A stretch of DNA of 10,867 nt from CAYMKE01 sp964345135 (GCA_964345135.1 CAYFQI010000079.1:1-10867), one strand, 5' to 3'; shown: positions 1-7,729, numbered from the stretch's first letter. Notes: generated by a model from the sequence alone, not told the origin. A program made the numbers and translations.

Positions 1-57
1 TTTTAAGTTTTTAAGTTTTTAAGTTTTTAAGTTGATTGAGTTGATTGAGTTGATTGG
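1..57. repeat. Two adjoining short tandem repeats (8-bp TTTTTAAG x4, then 9-bp TTGATTGAG x3)
   Basis: Positions 1-31 are four copies of the 8-mer TTTTTAAG, the first lacking one T at the window edge. They pass directly into three copies of TTGATTGAG at 32-40, 41-49 and 50-57, the last imperfect (TTGATTGG). Both units contain TT and AAG/GAG, so one may have derived from the other by slippage. On the reverse strand the 9-bp units read as repeated Ile-Asn-Ser at the end of the decayed frame described at 19-192. The array may continue to the left of the window. No function is evident, and variation in copy number between strains would be expected. Confidence 0.85.
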
Positions 58-192
58 ATTTATCTGTTTTTTTGTTTTATCCGGCAGTTCGGTGTAGAAG
101 AACCTTTTATAATCATGCGCATCCCGATTAAAATACGGAATAAATAGCGTGCCAAAAATTTTGTCATAGCTCGGTTCATATTTTAAATGAGT
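19..192 (-). pseudogene. Remnant of an unidentified gene (C-terminal fragment without a start codon)
   Basis: On the reverse strand a frame of 57 codons is open from 192 down to a TAA at 19-21. It contains a protein-like stretch, IFGTLFIPYFNRDAHDYKRF, followed by FFYTELPDK and a Lys/Gln-rich stretch, with third-position variety typical of real coding sequence. It then runs through the 9-bp repeats as INSINSIN. There is no ATG, and an in-frame TAA at 193-195 closes the upstream side, beyond which the DNA is plain AT-rich sequence. It looks like the 3' end of a gene whose 5' part was lost, perhaps when the wbqC promoter region was joined here. I do not recognise the family. The forward strand also has a short open frame here, but its residue composition looks less protein-like. 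Confidence 0.4.
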
Positions 193-236
193 TTAAAAAA
201 TTGATTTTTTAAATTGTAACAAAATAATAAAAATGA

Positions 237-267
237 TTGTGATAAACAAACCAGATGCATATATTTG
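237..267 (+). promoter_or_regulatory. Bacteroidetes-type promoter for the WbqC-family gene
   Basis: TATATTTG at 260-267 matches the Bacteroidetes -7 consensus TAnnTTTG exactly. A TTG at 237-239, separated by 20 bases, fits the -33 element. Transcription would start near 274, giving a leader of about 43 bases before the ATG at 317. Confidence 0.6.
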
Positions 268-316
268 CATTTTTTAAAATATAAAATTAATACTCAATTT
301 TACAGACGTGCATTAA

Positions 317-958
317 ATGAACACCAGTCGAACCGCCATATTATCCATTGCCTACCTCCCGCCCGTTCAGTACTTCAGCAAGTTATGCACGCATGCAAAC
401 ATCATCATTGAAAATGATGACAATTATTCTAAACAGTCATACCGCAACCGGTGTTGCATCTTGACAGCCAATGGGCCGCAATCATTAACCATCCCGGTAT
501 TAAAAGGCAACTCATGTAAGATAAAAATTAAAGATGTGCGTATAGATTATTCAAAAGCATGGCAGTTAAATCATTGGCGGACAATTAAGACAGCTTATAA
601 TTCGTCTCCGTATTTTGAATTTTACATGGATGAATTGCATCCCTTTTATCAAAAAAAATATGAATTTTTATTTGATTATAATCTTGAATTGCTCCATTTG
701 ATGATGGGACTACTGAGAATAAAACCTTCCATAAAATATACCGGACAATACATTCATAAAACATCTGTTGATCAGGATGATTACAGAGACACCATCCATC
801 CTAAACAACGAATGCAGCAAACAGATACATCTTTTGCCCCTGTTTCATACAACCAAGTTTTTACAGAAAAATTTGGATTTGTGCCCAATCTGAGCATTTT
901 AGATCTATTGTTTAACAGGGGGCCGGAAGCAAAAATTATACTAACCCCTGCACTGTAG
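317..958 (+). CDS. WbqC-family protein
   Basis: A 213-residue protein of the WbqC-like family (Pfam PF08889), named after a gene in an O-antigen cluster. Its biochemical activity is not established, though a role in surface polysaccharide or amino-sugar metabolism has been suggested from gene context elsewhere. Visible family features are AYLPPVQYF at residues 12-20, a QSYRNRC segment followed by LTIPV at 40-61, WQLNHWRTIKTAYNSSPYFE at 82-101, and the C-terminal GF(V)PNLSILDLLFNRGPEA at about 186-204. No signal peptide or membrane segment is visible, so it is probably cytoplasmic. The ATG is the first in frame after a good TAnnTTTG promoter. The gene stands alone and converges on the next gene with only 8 bases between the stop codons, with no clear hairpin there. 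Length is ordinary for the family. The family is clear; the function is not. Confidence 0.88.
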   Translation: MNTSRTAILSIAYLPPVQYFSKLCTHANIIIENDDNYSKQSYRNRCCILTANGPQSLTIPVLKGNSCKIKIKDVRIDYSKAWQLNHWRTIKTAYNSSPYFEFYMDELHPFYQKKYEFLFDYNLELLHLMMGLLRIKPSIKYTGQYIHKTSVDQDDYRDTIHPKQRMQQTDTSFAPVSYNQVFTEKFGFVPNLSILDLLFNRGPEAKIILTPAL

Positions 959-966
959 GGATAATC

Positions 967-1488
967 TTAAAACCTGTAATACAAACCAGTTTCTCCTGTT
1001 AAGCTTATCTTGTCAAAATTTTCATAGCCTGCATATCCTCCCATTAAATTAAAACTTACCCTGTTAACAATGAGAAATTCAATCCCTATACCAAATCCAT
1101 TATTAAAAAATTGATCTACATACTCCGAGTTATAATCACCACCTGAAATATACATCCCGCCACCATAATAATATTTATCTTTTGAATAAAAAAAATGGTT
1201 TCCCTGGTAAAAAAATAAATTGGTGTTTTCTGCATTAATCAAATAAATGATAAATGTCAGTCCGGAACTAAACTGGGTGGTATTATGATCTGAATAAGGT
1301 GCAAATGTAGCTTGTATACCATATTTTTTAAAAAAATAACGGTACGATATGCCATAGCCGGTAGTCCAGCCTGCACCCACACCCAACGAATGTTTAAACT
1401 CCCTGGGTTGTTTTAATTGTTCTCCATCCTGTCCTGAAAGAATAATACATGTGAAGAATAACAAAATTTGAAAAAATAATCTTCTCAT
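967..1488 (-). CDS. Small exported protein, probably an outer-membrane beta-barrel
   Basis: Read from the ATG at 1488 this is a 173-residue protein with a clear signal peptide: Met-Arg-Arg, then the hydrophobic LFFQILLFFTCIIL, then SGQDGEQ with probable cleavage just before Gln. The mature part alternates Gly/aromatic-rich stretches (GAGWTTGYGISYRYFF, YYYGGGMYISGG, GFGIGIEF) and ends in LYYRF. A terminal Phe is typical of outer-membrane barrels. An in-frame ATG at 1533 would add 15 residues in front of the signal peptide. I prefer 1488 because a -7-like GAATTTTG at 1544-1551 (one mismatch to TAnnTTTG) would leave almost no leader for the longer form. It lies 65-110 bases downstream of arfB on the same strand and may be partly cotranscribed with it. 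I do not recognise a named family, and no function can be assigned. Confidence 0.7.
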   Translation of the reverse strand: MRRLFFQILLFFTCIILSGQDGEQLKQPREFKHSLGVGAGWTTGYGISYRYFFKKYGIQATFAPYSDHNTTQFSSGLTFIIYLINAENTNLFFYQGNHFFYSKDKYYYGGGMYISGGDYNSEYVDQFFNNGFGIGIEFLIVNRVSFNLMGGYAGYENFDKISLTGETGLYYRF

Positions 1489-1598
1489 AATAATAGATGT
1501 TAAAATTTTAAAATAATAGTTAAATATAATCATTTTAAAGATGCAAAATTCTTAAAAATGATATTTAGCCGGAATTTGAACAACATGTTGGTTTATGT

Positions 1599-2018
1599 TT
1601 AATTTTTATCTTCTTTACGTTGCTGTTTTTTCCGGGATTGGATTTGTTTTTCTTTTAATCGCTTTTCTTCAGCTCTTTTAGGGCGTCTTGTAGGTTTTCG
1701 TTTTTTTGGTTTTTGAAGGGCTTTTTTCATTAATGCATAAAACTTCTCTATGGTTTCCTGCTTATTCATGGTTTGTGACGCTTCTTTTTCAGACGTAATT
1801 TGAAGAATTCCTTCTTTATTAATTTTATTGTAAAGCTTCTGTTTTATTCTTTGCTTTTCGGTATCTGTCAGAATCATCGAATGATCAATATCAAGCCGCA
1901 ATTCAACTTTTGTTTCGACTTTATTCACATGCTGGCCTCCTTTCCCACTACTGCGGCTGGTTTTAAATTCCAGTTCATTGGAAAAGTCGATATTATTTAT
2001 TTTTATATGCCGCACCAT
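1599..2018 (-). CDS. arfB: Alternative ribosome-rescue factor ArfB (peptidyl-tRNA hydrolase, YaeJ family)
   Basis: A 139-residue protein with the release-factor catalytic loop: SSGKGGQHVNKVETKVEL at residues 23-40, with Gly27-Gly28-Gln29 as the GGQ motif that hydrolyses peptidyl-tRNA. It lacks the codon-recognition domains of RF1/RF2. After the compact catalytic domain (about 1-100) comes a strongly basic tail (about 101-139) of alternating Lys/Arg/Gln. In E. coli ArfB the equivalent tail inserts into the empty mRNA channel of stalled, non-stop ribosomes. The length nearly equals that of E. coli ArfB (140 residues), so the gene appears complete. It is transcribed divergently from the metallophosphoesterase, from a probable TATTTTTG element 26 bases upstream. 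A role in rescuing ribosomes stalled on truncated mRNA is inferred from the family. Confidence 0.93.
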   Translation of the reverse strand: MVRHIKINNIDFSNELEFKTSRSSGKGGQHVNKVETKVELRLDIDHSMILTDTEKQRIKQKLYNKINKEGILQITSEKEASQTMNKQETIEKFYALMKKALQKPKKRKPTRRPKRAEEKRLKEKQIQSRKKQQRKEDKN

Positions 2019-2043
2019 TTTGTTATAGCTTCGTTTGTAAGAT

Positions 2044-2051
2044 CAAAAATA
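2044..2051 (-). promoter_or_regulatory. Probable -7 promoter element for arfB
   Basis: On the reverse strand TATTTTTG at 2051-2044 fits TAnnTTTG exactly and would start transcription near 2037, giving a leader of about 19 bases. No clear -33 TTG sits at the right distance. The divergent metallophosphoesterase may use TAACTTTA at 2074-2081 on the forward strand, a one-mismatch version of the same element. Confidence 0.45.
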
Positions 2052-2109
2052 TAAAAACCTTCTTTAGATTCATTAACTTTACACTCATCATTGCATTCAA
2101 ATATAATTT

Positions 2110-3381
2110 ATGAAAAAAAATCGTTTTAGTTTTATGCTTATTATAATTGGTATTATCATTCTAATTGATCTTTATGCTTTCAAAGGCATGTATTTATTAT
2201 GCCGGAATCTATCGTCAAAACTATGGATCCCGTGGTTATACAGACTCTATTGGGTCATTTCTGCAGGAGCCATTATTGTGCTATACGCTTCATTTAATAT
2301 AAAAGGGGGCCAACCAAATATAAAACAGTACAACCATTTTTTTATTTTGGCAGGTATTTTATTTTCCATCTATATACCAAAATTAGTATTTGGTATTTTT
2401 CATTTAACAGAAGATATTGTCTTTTTAATTTCAAAAGGACTGAATAAAGTCCCTCATATCACAGAATTAATCTTCGGCGGACATCCACTTATCCGAAAAT
2501 TCATCCTATCTAAAACCGGCGCTATACTCTCTATAATCCCTTTTTTACTAATCATTTATGGCATTCTGCACGGGCGATTCGATATTAAAGTAAAAGAGCA
2601 TGATATATCGTTCCCTCATCTTCCATCCTCTTTTAACGGCCTTAAAATCATACAAATATCCGATATACATATTGGCAGTTTTTATTATCATAAAGATCAG
2701 CTTAAAAAAGCAATCCGGTTAGTCAACCTTCAGAATCCGGATATTGTTGTATTCACCGGCGATCTTGTAAATGTCTTGGCCAAAGAACTGGATGGATGGG
2801 AAGATGTCTTCCGTAATATCGAAGCATCAAAAGGGAAATTCAGCATTTTAGGAAATCATGATTATGTGCATTATTATGATTGGAAAAGCAAACAGGAAAA
2901 AAATGAAAATTTTGAAGCGATCAAAAGATTCCATAATTCTACTGGTTTCCGTTTATTAACAAACGAATCAGTTAAAATTCGTCATAATGGACAAGAAATC
3001 GCGCTCATCGGGGTTGAAAATTGGGGACATCCGCCATTTCACCAATATGGAGACATTCACAAAGCCACACAAGGAGTAGAAGATATTCCATTTAAAATAT
3101 TGCTTACACACGATCCCTCTCACTGGGGCGCTAAAGTAATCAACAAAACAGACATTGCCTTAACATTGTCCGGCCATACACATGGCATGCAATTTGGAAT
3201 ACGGACGGGTAAATTCCGATGGAGCCCTGTTCAATACAGGTATAAACGATGGGGAGGCATGTATTATAACAACAACCAGATGCTTTATGTAAATGTCGGC
3301 CTTGGTTATATAGGCTTCCCGGGCAGGATAGGCATGAGGCCGGAAATAACAGTATTTAACTTATCCAATGAAGTCAATTAA
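2110..3381 (+). CDS. Membrane-anchored metallophosphoesterase (calcineurin-like, YkuE/YaeI type)
   Basis: A 423-residue protein with two parts. The N-terminal 155 residues carry about four hydrophobic segments (roughly 8-25, 43-62, 77-97 and 133-152) and anchor it in the inner membrane. The rest is a calcineurin-like phosphoesterase domain with the full set of metal-binding motifs: D185-x-H187 (ISDIHIGS), G217-D218 (FTGDLV), G248-N-H250-D251 (LGNHDY), H334 (LLTHDP) and G355-H-T-H358. Close relatives such as E. coli YaeI and Bacillus YkuE are metal-dependent phosphodiesterases; some act on lipid or UDP-sugar-lipid substrates, but the substrate here cannot be read from sequence. ATG at 2110 is the first in-frame start; the Lys-Lys-Asn-Arg that follows fits an inside-positive first membrane segment. 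It stands 112 bases before the antiporter, which has its own promoter. Confidence 0.9.
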   Translation: MKKNRFSFMLIIIGIIILIDLYAFKGMYLLCRNLSSKLWIPWLYRLYWVISAGAIIVLYASFNIKGGQPNIKQYNHFFILAGILFSIYIPKLVFGIFHLTEDIVFLISKGLNKVPHITELIFGGHPLIRKFILSKTGAILSIIPFLLIIYGILHGRFDIKVKEHDISFPHLPSSFNGLKIIQISDIHIGSFYYHKDQLKKAIRLVNLQNPDIVVFTGDLVNVLAKELDGWEDVFRNIEASKGKFSILGNHDYVHYYDWKSKQEKNENFEAIKRFHNSTGFRLLTNESVKIRHNGQEIALIGVENWGHPPFHQYGDIHKATQGVEDIPFKILLTHDPSHWGAKVINKTDIALTLSGHTHGMQFGIRTGKFRWSPVQYRYKRWGGMYYNNNQMLYVNVGLGYIGFPGRIGMRPEITVFNLSNEVN

Positions 3382-3434
3382 ACCAAATTTTAAAGAGCTA
3401 ACAAACACAAACTATTGCTTTTTTATTAAAATCA

Positions 3435-3465
3435 TTGTAATGATCCATTGATATTGATAATTTTG
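3435..3465 (+). promoter_or_regulatory. Bacteroidetes-type promoter for the antiporter, with a small palindrome over its -33 element
   Basis: TAATTTTG at 3458-3465 is an exact -7 element, and a TTG at 3435-3437 lies 20 bases upstream. Transcription would start near 3472, leaving a leader of about 22 bases. The -33 element sits inside an inverted repeat, ATCATT-GT-AATGAT (3431-3444), which could be a small operator. Confidence 0.55.
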
Positions 3466-3493
3466 ATGGACCATTTTATTAAAATTTGTTCAT

Positions 3494-4765
3494 ATGTTCA
3501 ACCAATTTTTCAGTTCACTACAGGATATTGACCTCCCTCTTTTATTAATCATTGGATTCATGATTTGCGCATCATTTGTTTTTTCCATCTTATTTAAAAA
3601 AATCAAACTGCCATCGGTGGTTGCTTATATGGTCATGGGCATTATTCTTGGCCCTTCAGTAACCGGTATTATAGATGATGCGTTACTTAACAACCTTGCG
3701 TTTTTAACCAAAGCAATCCTTGCCTTTGTAGCATTGAAAATTGGGATGGAAATAAATTTCAATGAGTTAAGAACAAAAGGGAAAAAAATTATCACCACAG
3801 CTATTTCAGAATCAACAGGTACAGTTGTTCTTGTTGTAATGGCAGCATATATTCTCACGGGAGACGCTGCATTGTCTTTACTCCTGGGCGCTGTAGCACC
3901 GGCAAGTGCACCTGCCGGAACCATGGCTGTAATAGATGAATATAAAACAAAAGGTTCATTAACCCAAACCATGATTTCAATTGTTGGCATTGACGATGGA
4001 TTGGGAGTCATATTATTTGGTTTGATCACTCCGATTGCTACATTTATCATTATTCAATCAGATGTCAACCAAACACTTTTATTATCATTTTTAACCCCCT
4101 TTGCAGAAATTATATTCAGCATATTATTAGGTTATATTTTCGGAAAAATCTTCATTTTTGCCGGAAAAGAAAAAAGAAACCTTCATTATGCCATGACCCT
4201 CACGTTTGCCTTTGTGATCATGCTTACAGGTATTTGCCAGATACTTGAACTATCGTTTATATTAGCCAACATGACCCTGGGCATCACCATTGGAAATGAC
4301 CAAAAACATAAATTTATGAGAGAAATTGAAGAAAAAGATATAGGTATTATCCTGCCATTATTTTTTCTTTTATTTTTTACTATTGCAGGAGCCAATCTGC
4401 ATATTCAAATGCTACCCGACCTGGGCATCATTGGCGTTGTATATATCCTTGGACGCATGGCAGGAAAATTCAGCGGCTCATACATTGGTGCCAAACTTGG
4501 AAAAATGGAACGAAAAATTCAAAATTACCTGGGATTTGGAATCTTATCACAAGCTGGGGTTGCCATCGGATTATCCCTTATCCTTAAACAAAAATTACAG
4601 GGAATTGGCCCTATGATAGAAGGAGAAGCATTTACTACTGGCGATTATATTGGCCGGACTATATTTACAACAATCACCGCTACCTCGGTATTTTTTGAAA
4701 TTATAGGCCCCATATCTGCTAAATTCGGACTAAAAAAAGCAGGAGAATTAAACAAAGGCACTTGA
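3494..4765 (+). CDS. Cation:proton antiporter (CPA2 family)
   Basis: A 423-residue integral membrane protein with about 12 hydrophobic segments covering nearly its whole length. This is the size of a CPA2 transport core with no C-terminal TrkA-N/RCK regulatory domain. Family marks include KLPSVVAYMVMGIILGPSV at 38-56, the stretch APASAPAGTMAVIDEYKTKG at 135-154 (corresponding to the SPA-rich region preceding the ion-binding helix), and GIDDGLGVILFG at 165-176. Asp167-Asp168 there corresponds to the paired aspartates that bind H+ and Na+ in electrogenic members such as NapA. It probably exchanges Na+ or K+ for H+ at the inner membrane, but ion choice cannot be told from sequence. It has its own promoter. 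PolX follows 88 bases downstream without an obvious promoter, so the two may share a transcript. Confidence 0.88.
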   Translation: MFNQFFSSLQDIDLPLLLIIGFMICASFVFSILFKKIKLPSVVAYMVMGIILGPSVTGIIDDALLNNLAFLTKAILAFVALKIGMEINFNELRTKGKKIITTAISESTGTVVLVVMAAYILTGDAALSLLLGAVAPASAPAGTMAVIDEYKTKGSLTQTMISIVGIDDGLGVILFGLITPIATFIIIQSDVNQTLLLSFLTPFAEIIFSILLGYIFGKIFIFAGKEKRNLHYAMTLTFAFVIMLTGICQILELSFILANMTLGITIGNDQKHKFMREIEEKDIGIILPLFFLLFFTIAGANLHIQMLPDLGIIGVVYILGRMAGKFSGSYIGAKLGKMERKIQNYLGFGILSQAGVAIGLSLILKQKLQGIGPMIEGEAFTTGDYIGRTIFTTITATSVFFEIIGPISAKFGLKKAGELNKGT

Positions 4766-4853
4766 CAAACAATGAACAAAAAATAAATTTTAAGATGCAA
4801 GGCATAAATTTTAACTTCAGCCCCTTTATCAAACTTTATAAACACAGTAAACA

Positions 4854-6581
4854 ATGCCATATCACAACCATGAAATAGGAAAAATCATATCCAAACTTGC
4901 CGATCTCTTGGATATAAGTGAAGAAAATCAATTTAAAATACGAGCATACAGGAACGCTGCCCAAAGCATTAACAATTCATCTCAAAGCATACCTGATATG
5001 ATAAAACAGGGAAAAGACATATCCAAACTACCTGGCATAGGAAAAAGTATTGCTGAAAAAGTAAAAGAATATATTGAAACAGGCCATATCAAACGATTGG
5101 ATGATGTAGAAAAAAAAGTTCCCGGCGAGTTAACAGAAATGATGAAAATGACACAACTCGGCCCGTCCAGGGTTAAATCATTGTATAAAGAACTAAAAAT
5201 AACAAATATTAATGACCTTGAAGAGGCAGCAAAAAAGAATAAAATAAAAAATCTCGAAGGTTTCGGACAAAAAACACAGGACAATATCCTGGAAGAAATA
5301 CAACGCTACAAAAAAGAAGGATCTCAAAAAAAACGCCTGGAATGGGTATTCGCAGAAGAAATCACCAATGATTACATCAATTATTTAAAAAAGCATAAAG
5401 ATGTAAAGAATATATCACCAGCAGGAAGTTACAGAAGAAAAAAAGAGACTGTCGGGGATATGGATATCTTAGTAACATGCAACAATACAGGCAACGTAAT
5501 GGATCATTTCGTTAAATATGATGAAGTGAGAAACATAATTGCAAAAGGAAAAACAAAATCCTCTGTATTATTAAAATCAGGACTGCAAGTTGACTTAAGG
5601 GCTGTGCCAGATGAAAGCTATGGCGCTGCCCTGCTTTACTTCACGGGCTCTAAAGCACATAATGTTGCCATCAGGGGCTTTGCACAGGATCAAAATTACA
5701 AGGTAAATGAATACGGGATTTATAAATCCCGTAAACGCATTGCCGGAAAATCAGAAAATGAAATGTATCAAACCATCGGACTTTCATACATTGAACCGGA
5801 ACTCAGGGAAGACAGAGGGGAAATAGAAGCATCTCAACAAGAAAAATTACCAAAATTAGTTACTTTTGAAGACATCCAAGGTGATTTGCAGACCCACACA
5901 AACGAAACAGATGGCAGGTATTCGTTGGAAGAAATGGTGAATGCTGCCAGAAAAACAGGGTATTCATATTATGCTGTAACCGATCATTCAAAACGGGTGA
6001 CAGTAGCTAAAGGACTGAATGAAAAACGGCTAAGAAAACAAATGGAAGCCATTGATAAACTCAATGACAAATTGGATGATATTATAATATTAAAAAGCAT
6101 AGAAGCAGATATTTTAGAGGATGGGACCCTTGATTTACCAGATCATGTATTAAAGGAACTTGATTTTGTTCTCTGCTCTGTACACTACAATACAAGGTTA
6201 TCAGAGAAAAAGCAAACCGACCGGATCATACGCGCCATGGACAATCCTTATTTCAATATCCTGGCCCATCCGACAGGAAGGTTGATTGGTGAACGTGAAC
6301 CATATGCAATGAATATGGAAAAAATTTTACATGCTGCTAAAGAACGGAGATGTTATTTAGAGATTAACGCAGCCCCTCAACGCCTCGATTTAAATGAATT
6401 TCATGCAAAACTGGCAAAAGATATTGGTGTTAAATTGTCTATATCTACAGATGCACATTCCATTGACAATCTTTACAATATGCGGTTTGGTGTGTACCAG
6501 GCAAGAAGAGGATGGTTAGAAAAAGATGACATTTTAAATACAAGACCCTGGAAAGAACTTAAAAAACTCTTAAAACGATAA
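4854..6581 (+). CDS. polX: DNA polymerase X family protein with C-terminal PHP domain
   Basis: A 575-residue protein with standard bacterial PolX architecture. The N-terminal helix-hairpin-helix region (1-150) includes LPGIGKSIAEKV at 59-70 and LEGFGQKTQDN at 134-144 for DNA binding. The nucleotidyltransferase palm has GSYRRKKETVGDMDILV at 191-207, with catalytic D202 and D204 and the third acid D247 in LQVDLRA; TGSKAHN follows at 264-270. The PHP domain (about 340-575) shows GDLQTHTNETDG (D344, H348, D353), TDH at 376-378, E417, H444, AHP at 471-473 and TDAH at 532-535. The family does gap-filling synthesis in base-excision repair, with 3'-5' exonuclease or AP-endonuclease activity from PHP. 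Gln in place of the first His of the PHP motif also occurs, from memory, in other PolX proteins, so I do not read it as loss of function. All key residues are present and the length is usual. Confidence 0.94.
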   Translation: MPYHNHEIGKIISKLADLLDISEENQFKIRAYRNAAQSINNSSQSIPDMIKQGKDISKLPGIGKSIAEKVKEYIETGHIKRLDDVEKKVPGELTEMMKMTQLGPSRVKSLYKELKITNINDLEEAAKKNKIKNLEGFGQKTQDNILEEIQRYKKEGSQKKRLEWVFAEEITNDYINYLKKHKDVKNISPAGSYRRKKETVGDMDILVTCNNTGNVMDHFVKYDEVRNIIAKGKTKSSVLLKSGLQVDLRAVPDESYGAALLYFTGSKAHNVAIRGFAQDQNYKVNEYGIYKSRKRIAGKSENEMYQTIGLSYIEPELREDRGEIEASQQEKLPKLVTFEDIQGDLQTHTNETDGRYSLEEMVNAARKTGYSYYAVTDHSKRVTVAKGLNEKRLRKQMEAIDKLNDKLDDIIILKSIEADILEDGTLDLPDHVLKELDFVLCSVHYNTRLSEKKQTDRIIRAMDNPYFNILAHPTGRLIGEREPYAMNMEKILHAAKERRCYLEINAAPQRLDLNEFHAKLAKDIGVKLSISTDAHSIDNLYNMRFGVYQARRGWLEKDDILNTRPWKELKKLLKR

Positions 6582-6586
6582 AAAAA

Positions 6587-6612
6587 GGCTGCCTGATTGG
6601 GCAGCCTTTTTT
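6587..6612. terminator. Bidirectional hairpin terminator between polX and cysH
   Basis: GGCTGCC (6587-6593), loop TGATTG, GGCAGCC (6600-6606), followed by a run of T. A run of A precedes the stem, so the hairpin works as an intrinsic terminator on both strands. It starts six bases after the polX stop and ends 18 bases from the cysH stop. Confidence 0.92.
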
Positions 6613-6629
6613 ATTAAGAATATTTAAAC

Positions 6630-7349
6630 CTATTTTTTTTCGGATTTTACATGAAGCCCGCACTCTTTTTGCTCGGGGGTTTCCCACCACCATCTGCCGG
6701 CTCTTACATCGTCACCTTCTTTTACTTGTCTGGTGCATGGTTCACAACCGATACTTGGAAATTCATTATCATGTAATTTATTATAAGGAATTTTATTTTC
6801 TCTGATATACTCCCATAATCCTTCTTCAGTCCAATCAATCAAAGGATTTACTTTGATCAAATCATGAGCCTCATCGTATTCAACAGCCTGAAGATCGGTT
6901 CTTGTTACAGATTGCTCTCTCCTCAGTCCTGTTATCCACACATCCATTCCTTCCAAAGCCCTTTCAAGCGAATCAATTTTTCTTATCCGGCAGCATTTTT
7001 TCCTGTCTTCAATGCTATTGTAAAAAAGATTAATTCCTCTTTCTCTCACCATGTCTTCAACATCTTTTTGGTTAGGAAAGAAAACATCCATTTTAATTCC
7101 ATAAAACGCATTGGTTTCATCAATCAATTTATACGTTTCAGGAAAGAGCCTGCCAGTATCAAGAGTAGCGATATTCACATCTTTATCTATTCTACACAAA
7201 ATGTCCGTAACTGCTTGATCTTCTGCACCAAGGCTAGAAGTAAAAACCATTTTGTCTTTGAAGTTTTTTACAAAATAATTTAAAATCTCCTGAGCGCTTG
7301 CTCCTTCCAGTAAGCTATTTATTTCCTTTGCTTTTGCTGAATTTGACAT
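6630..7349 (-). CDS. cysH: Assimilatory adenylylsulfate (APS) reductase, 4Fe-4S type
   Basis: A 239-residue reductase of the CysH/PAPS-reductase family, cytoplasmic, which reduces APS (and possibly PAPS) to sulfite plus AMP (or pAp) with thioredoxin as donor. Nucleotide-binding features are SSLGAEDQAV at 38-47 and LDTGRLFPET at 63-72; GLRREQSVTR at 141-150 is the substrate-binding Arg-rich loop. The catalytic Cys is C230 in the C-terminal KECGLH. Two cysteine pairs, C119-C120 (KKCCRIRK) and C202/C205 (GCEPC), are the four ligands of the 4Fe-4S cluster. They mark the APS-type reductase, unlike the cluster-free PAPS-type enzyme of E. coli. ATG at 7349 is the first start after a TATATTTG promoter. 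It is divergent from the PHP/ATP-sulfurylase operon that supplies its substrate. The gene is complete and of normal length. Confidence 0.94.
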   Translation of the reverse strand: MSNSAKAKEINSLLEGASAQEILNYFVKNFKDKMVFTSSLGAEDQAVTDILCRIDKDVNIATLDTGRLFPETYKLIDETNAFYGIKMDVFFPNQKDVEDMVRERGINLFYNSIEDRKKCCRIRKIDSLERALEGMDVWITGLRREQSVTRTDLQAVEYDEAHDLIKVNPLIDWTEEGLWEYIRENKIPYNKLHDNEFPSIGCEPCTRQVKEGDDVRAGRWWWETPEQKECGLHVKSEKK

Positions 7350-7391
7350 ACACTTTAATTTTAAGTTAATATATTTTTTTAATTAAAATGA

Positions 7392-7399
7392 CAAATATA
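7392..7399 (-). promoter_or_regulatory. -7 promoter element for cysH
   Basis: On the reverse strand TATATTTG (7399-7392) matches TAnnTTTG exactly. Transcription would start near 7385, a leader of about 36 bases. No good -33 TTG is visible at the expected distance, so the promoter may depend on an activator. Confidence 0.55.
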
Positions 7400-7564
7400 A
7401 TTAGAAAAATTGAATTTAATATTTATCATCTTAAAATTTAATTGCGCAAATTTAAAAATATTTTCTTTAAAAAGCAATAAATTTTCAAGTATAACAACTG
7501 GCTGTAGTGTATCATATTTTATACAAAGAACTTAAAAAGACCCATCAAGTGATTGCGTTATTTA

Positions 7565-7648
7565 GTTTGTCCATGAATTCGGAGTCCGGCCTATAAAATT
7601 CGAATTCGCTACATTGTTAAAATCCACACACCGGCCTTATGGACAAAC
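7565..7648. repeat. 84-bp element bounded by a perfect 10-bp inverted repeat
   Basis: GTTTGTCCAT at 7565-7574 is exactly complementary to ATGGACAAAC at 7639-7648. Inside, CCGGCC occurs at 7586-7591 and again at 7631-7636, and GAATTC occurs at 7575-7580 and 7602-7607. As RNA, the outer arms plus the GGCC pairs could form an interrupted stem; as DNA it resembles a very small inverted-repeat insertion. No flanking target duplication is evident. It lies between two divergent sulfur-gene promoters. Confidence 0.6.
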
Positions 7649-7721
7649 AAGAGTGAATGAAAAATGTAATATTAATAAGCATTAAAATATGTTTAACCCA
7701 AAACGAAACCATTTGTTTTAT

Positions 7722-7729
7722 TATATTTG
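7722..7729 (+). promoter_or_regulatory. -7 promoter element for the PHP phosphatase/ATP sulfurylase operon
   Basis: TATATTTG at 7722-7729 matches the Bacteroidetes -7 consensus exactly, with transcription expected near 7736. That leaves a leader of about 22 bases before the ATG at 7758. No TTG sits at the usual -33 distance; the nearest, at 7713-7715, is too close. Confidence 0.55.

Noticed and set aside
1581..1590. Perfect 10-bp palindrome CAACATGTTG just after arfB
   Set aside because: There is no loop, no T run and no overlap with a promoter element; a 10-bp palindrome is easily expected by chance in a window of this size.
1800..2054. 84-codon forward frame overlapping the 5' part of arfB
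   Set aside because: It is antisense to the conserved GGQ domain of ArfB and encodes a hydrophobic mix with no recognisable motif; ArfB is the real gene.
3625..4050. 141-codon open frame on the reverse strand inside the antiporter gene
   Set aside because: It lies wholly within a well-recognised CPA2 antiporter, has no family features of its own, and is explained as a shadow of the membrane-protein codon pattern.
5883..5918. Loss of the first PHP histidine in PolX (GDLQTH instead of GDLHxH)
   Set aside because: Gln at this place is also found in other PolX PHP domains as far as I recall, and all remaining metal ligands are present, so it is not evidence of inactivation.
7500..7720. SAM or other sulfur-responsive riboswitch in the leader of the sulfate-activation operon
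   Set aside because: No recognised aptamer core was seen, and the structured part lies upstream of both -7 elements, so it would not be in either transcript.
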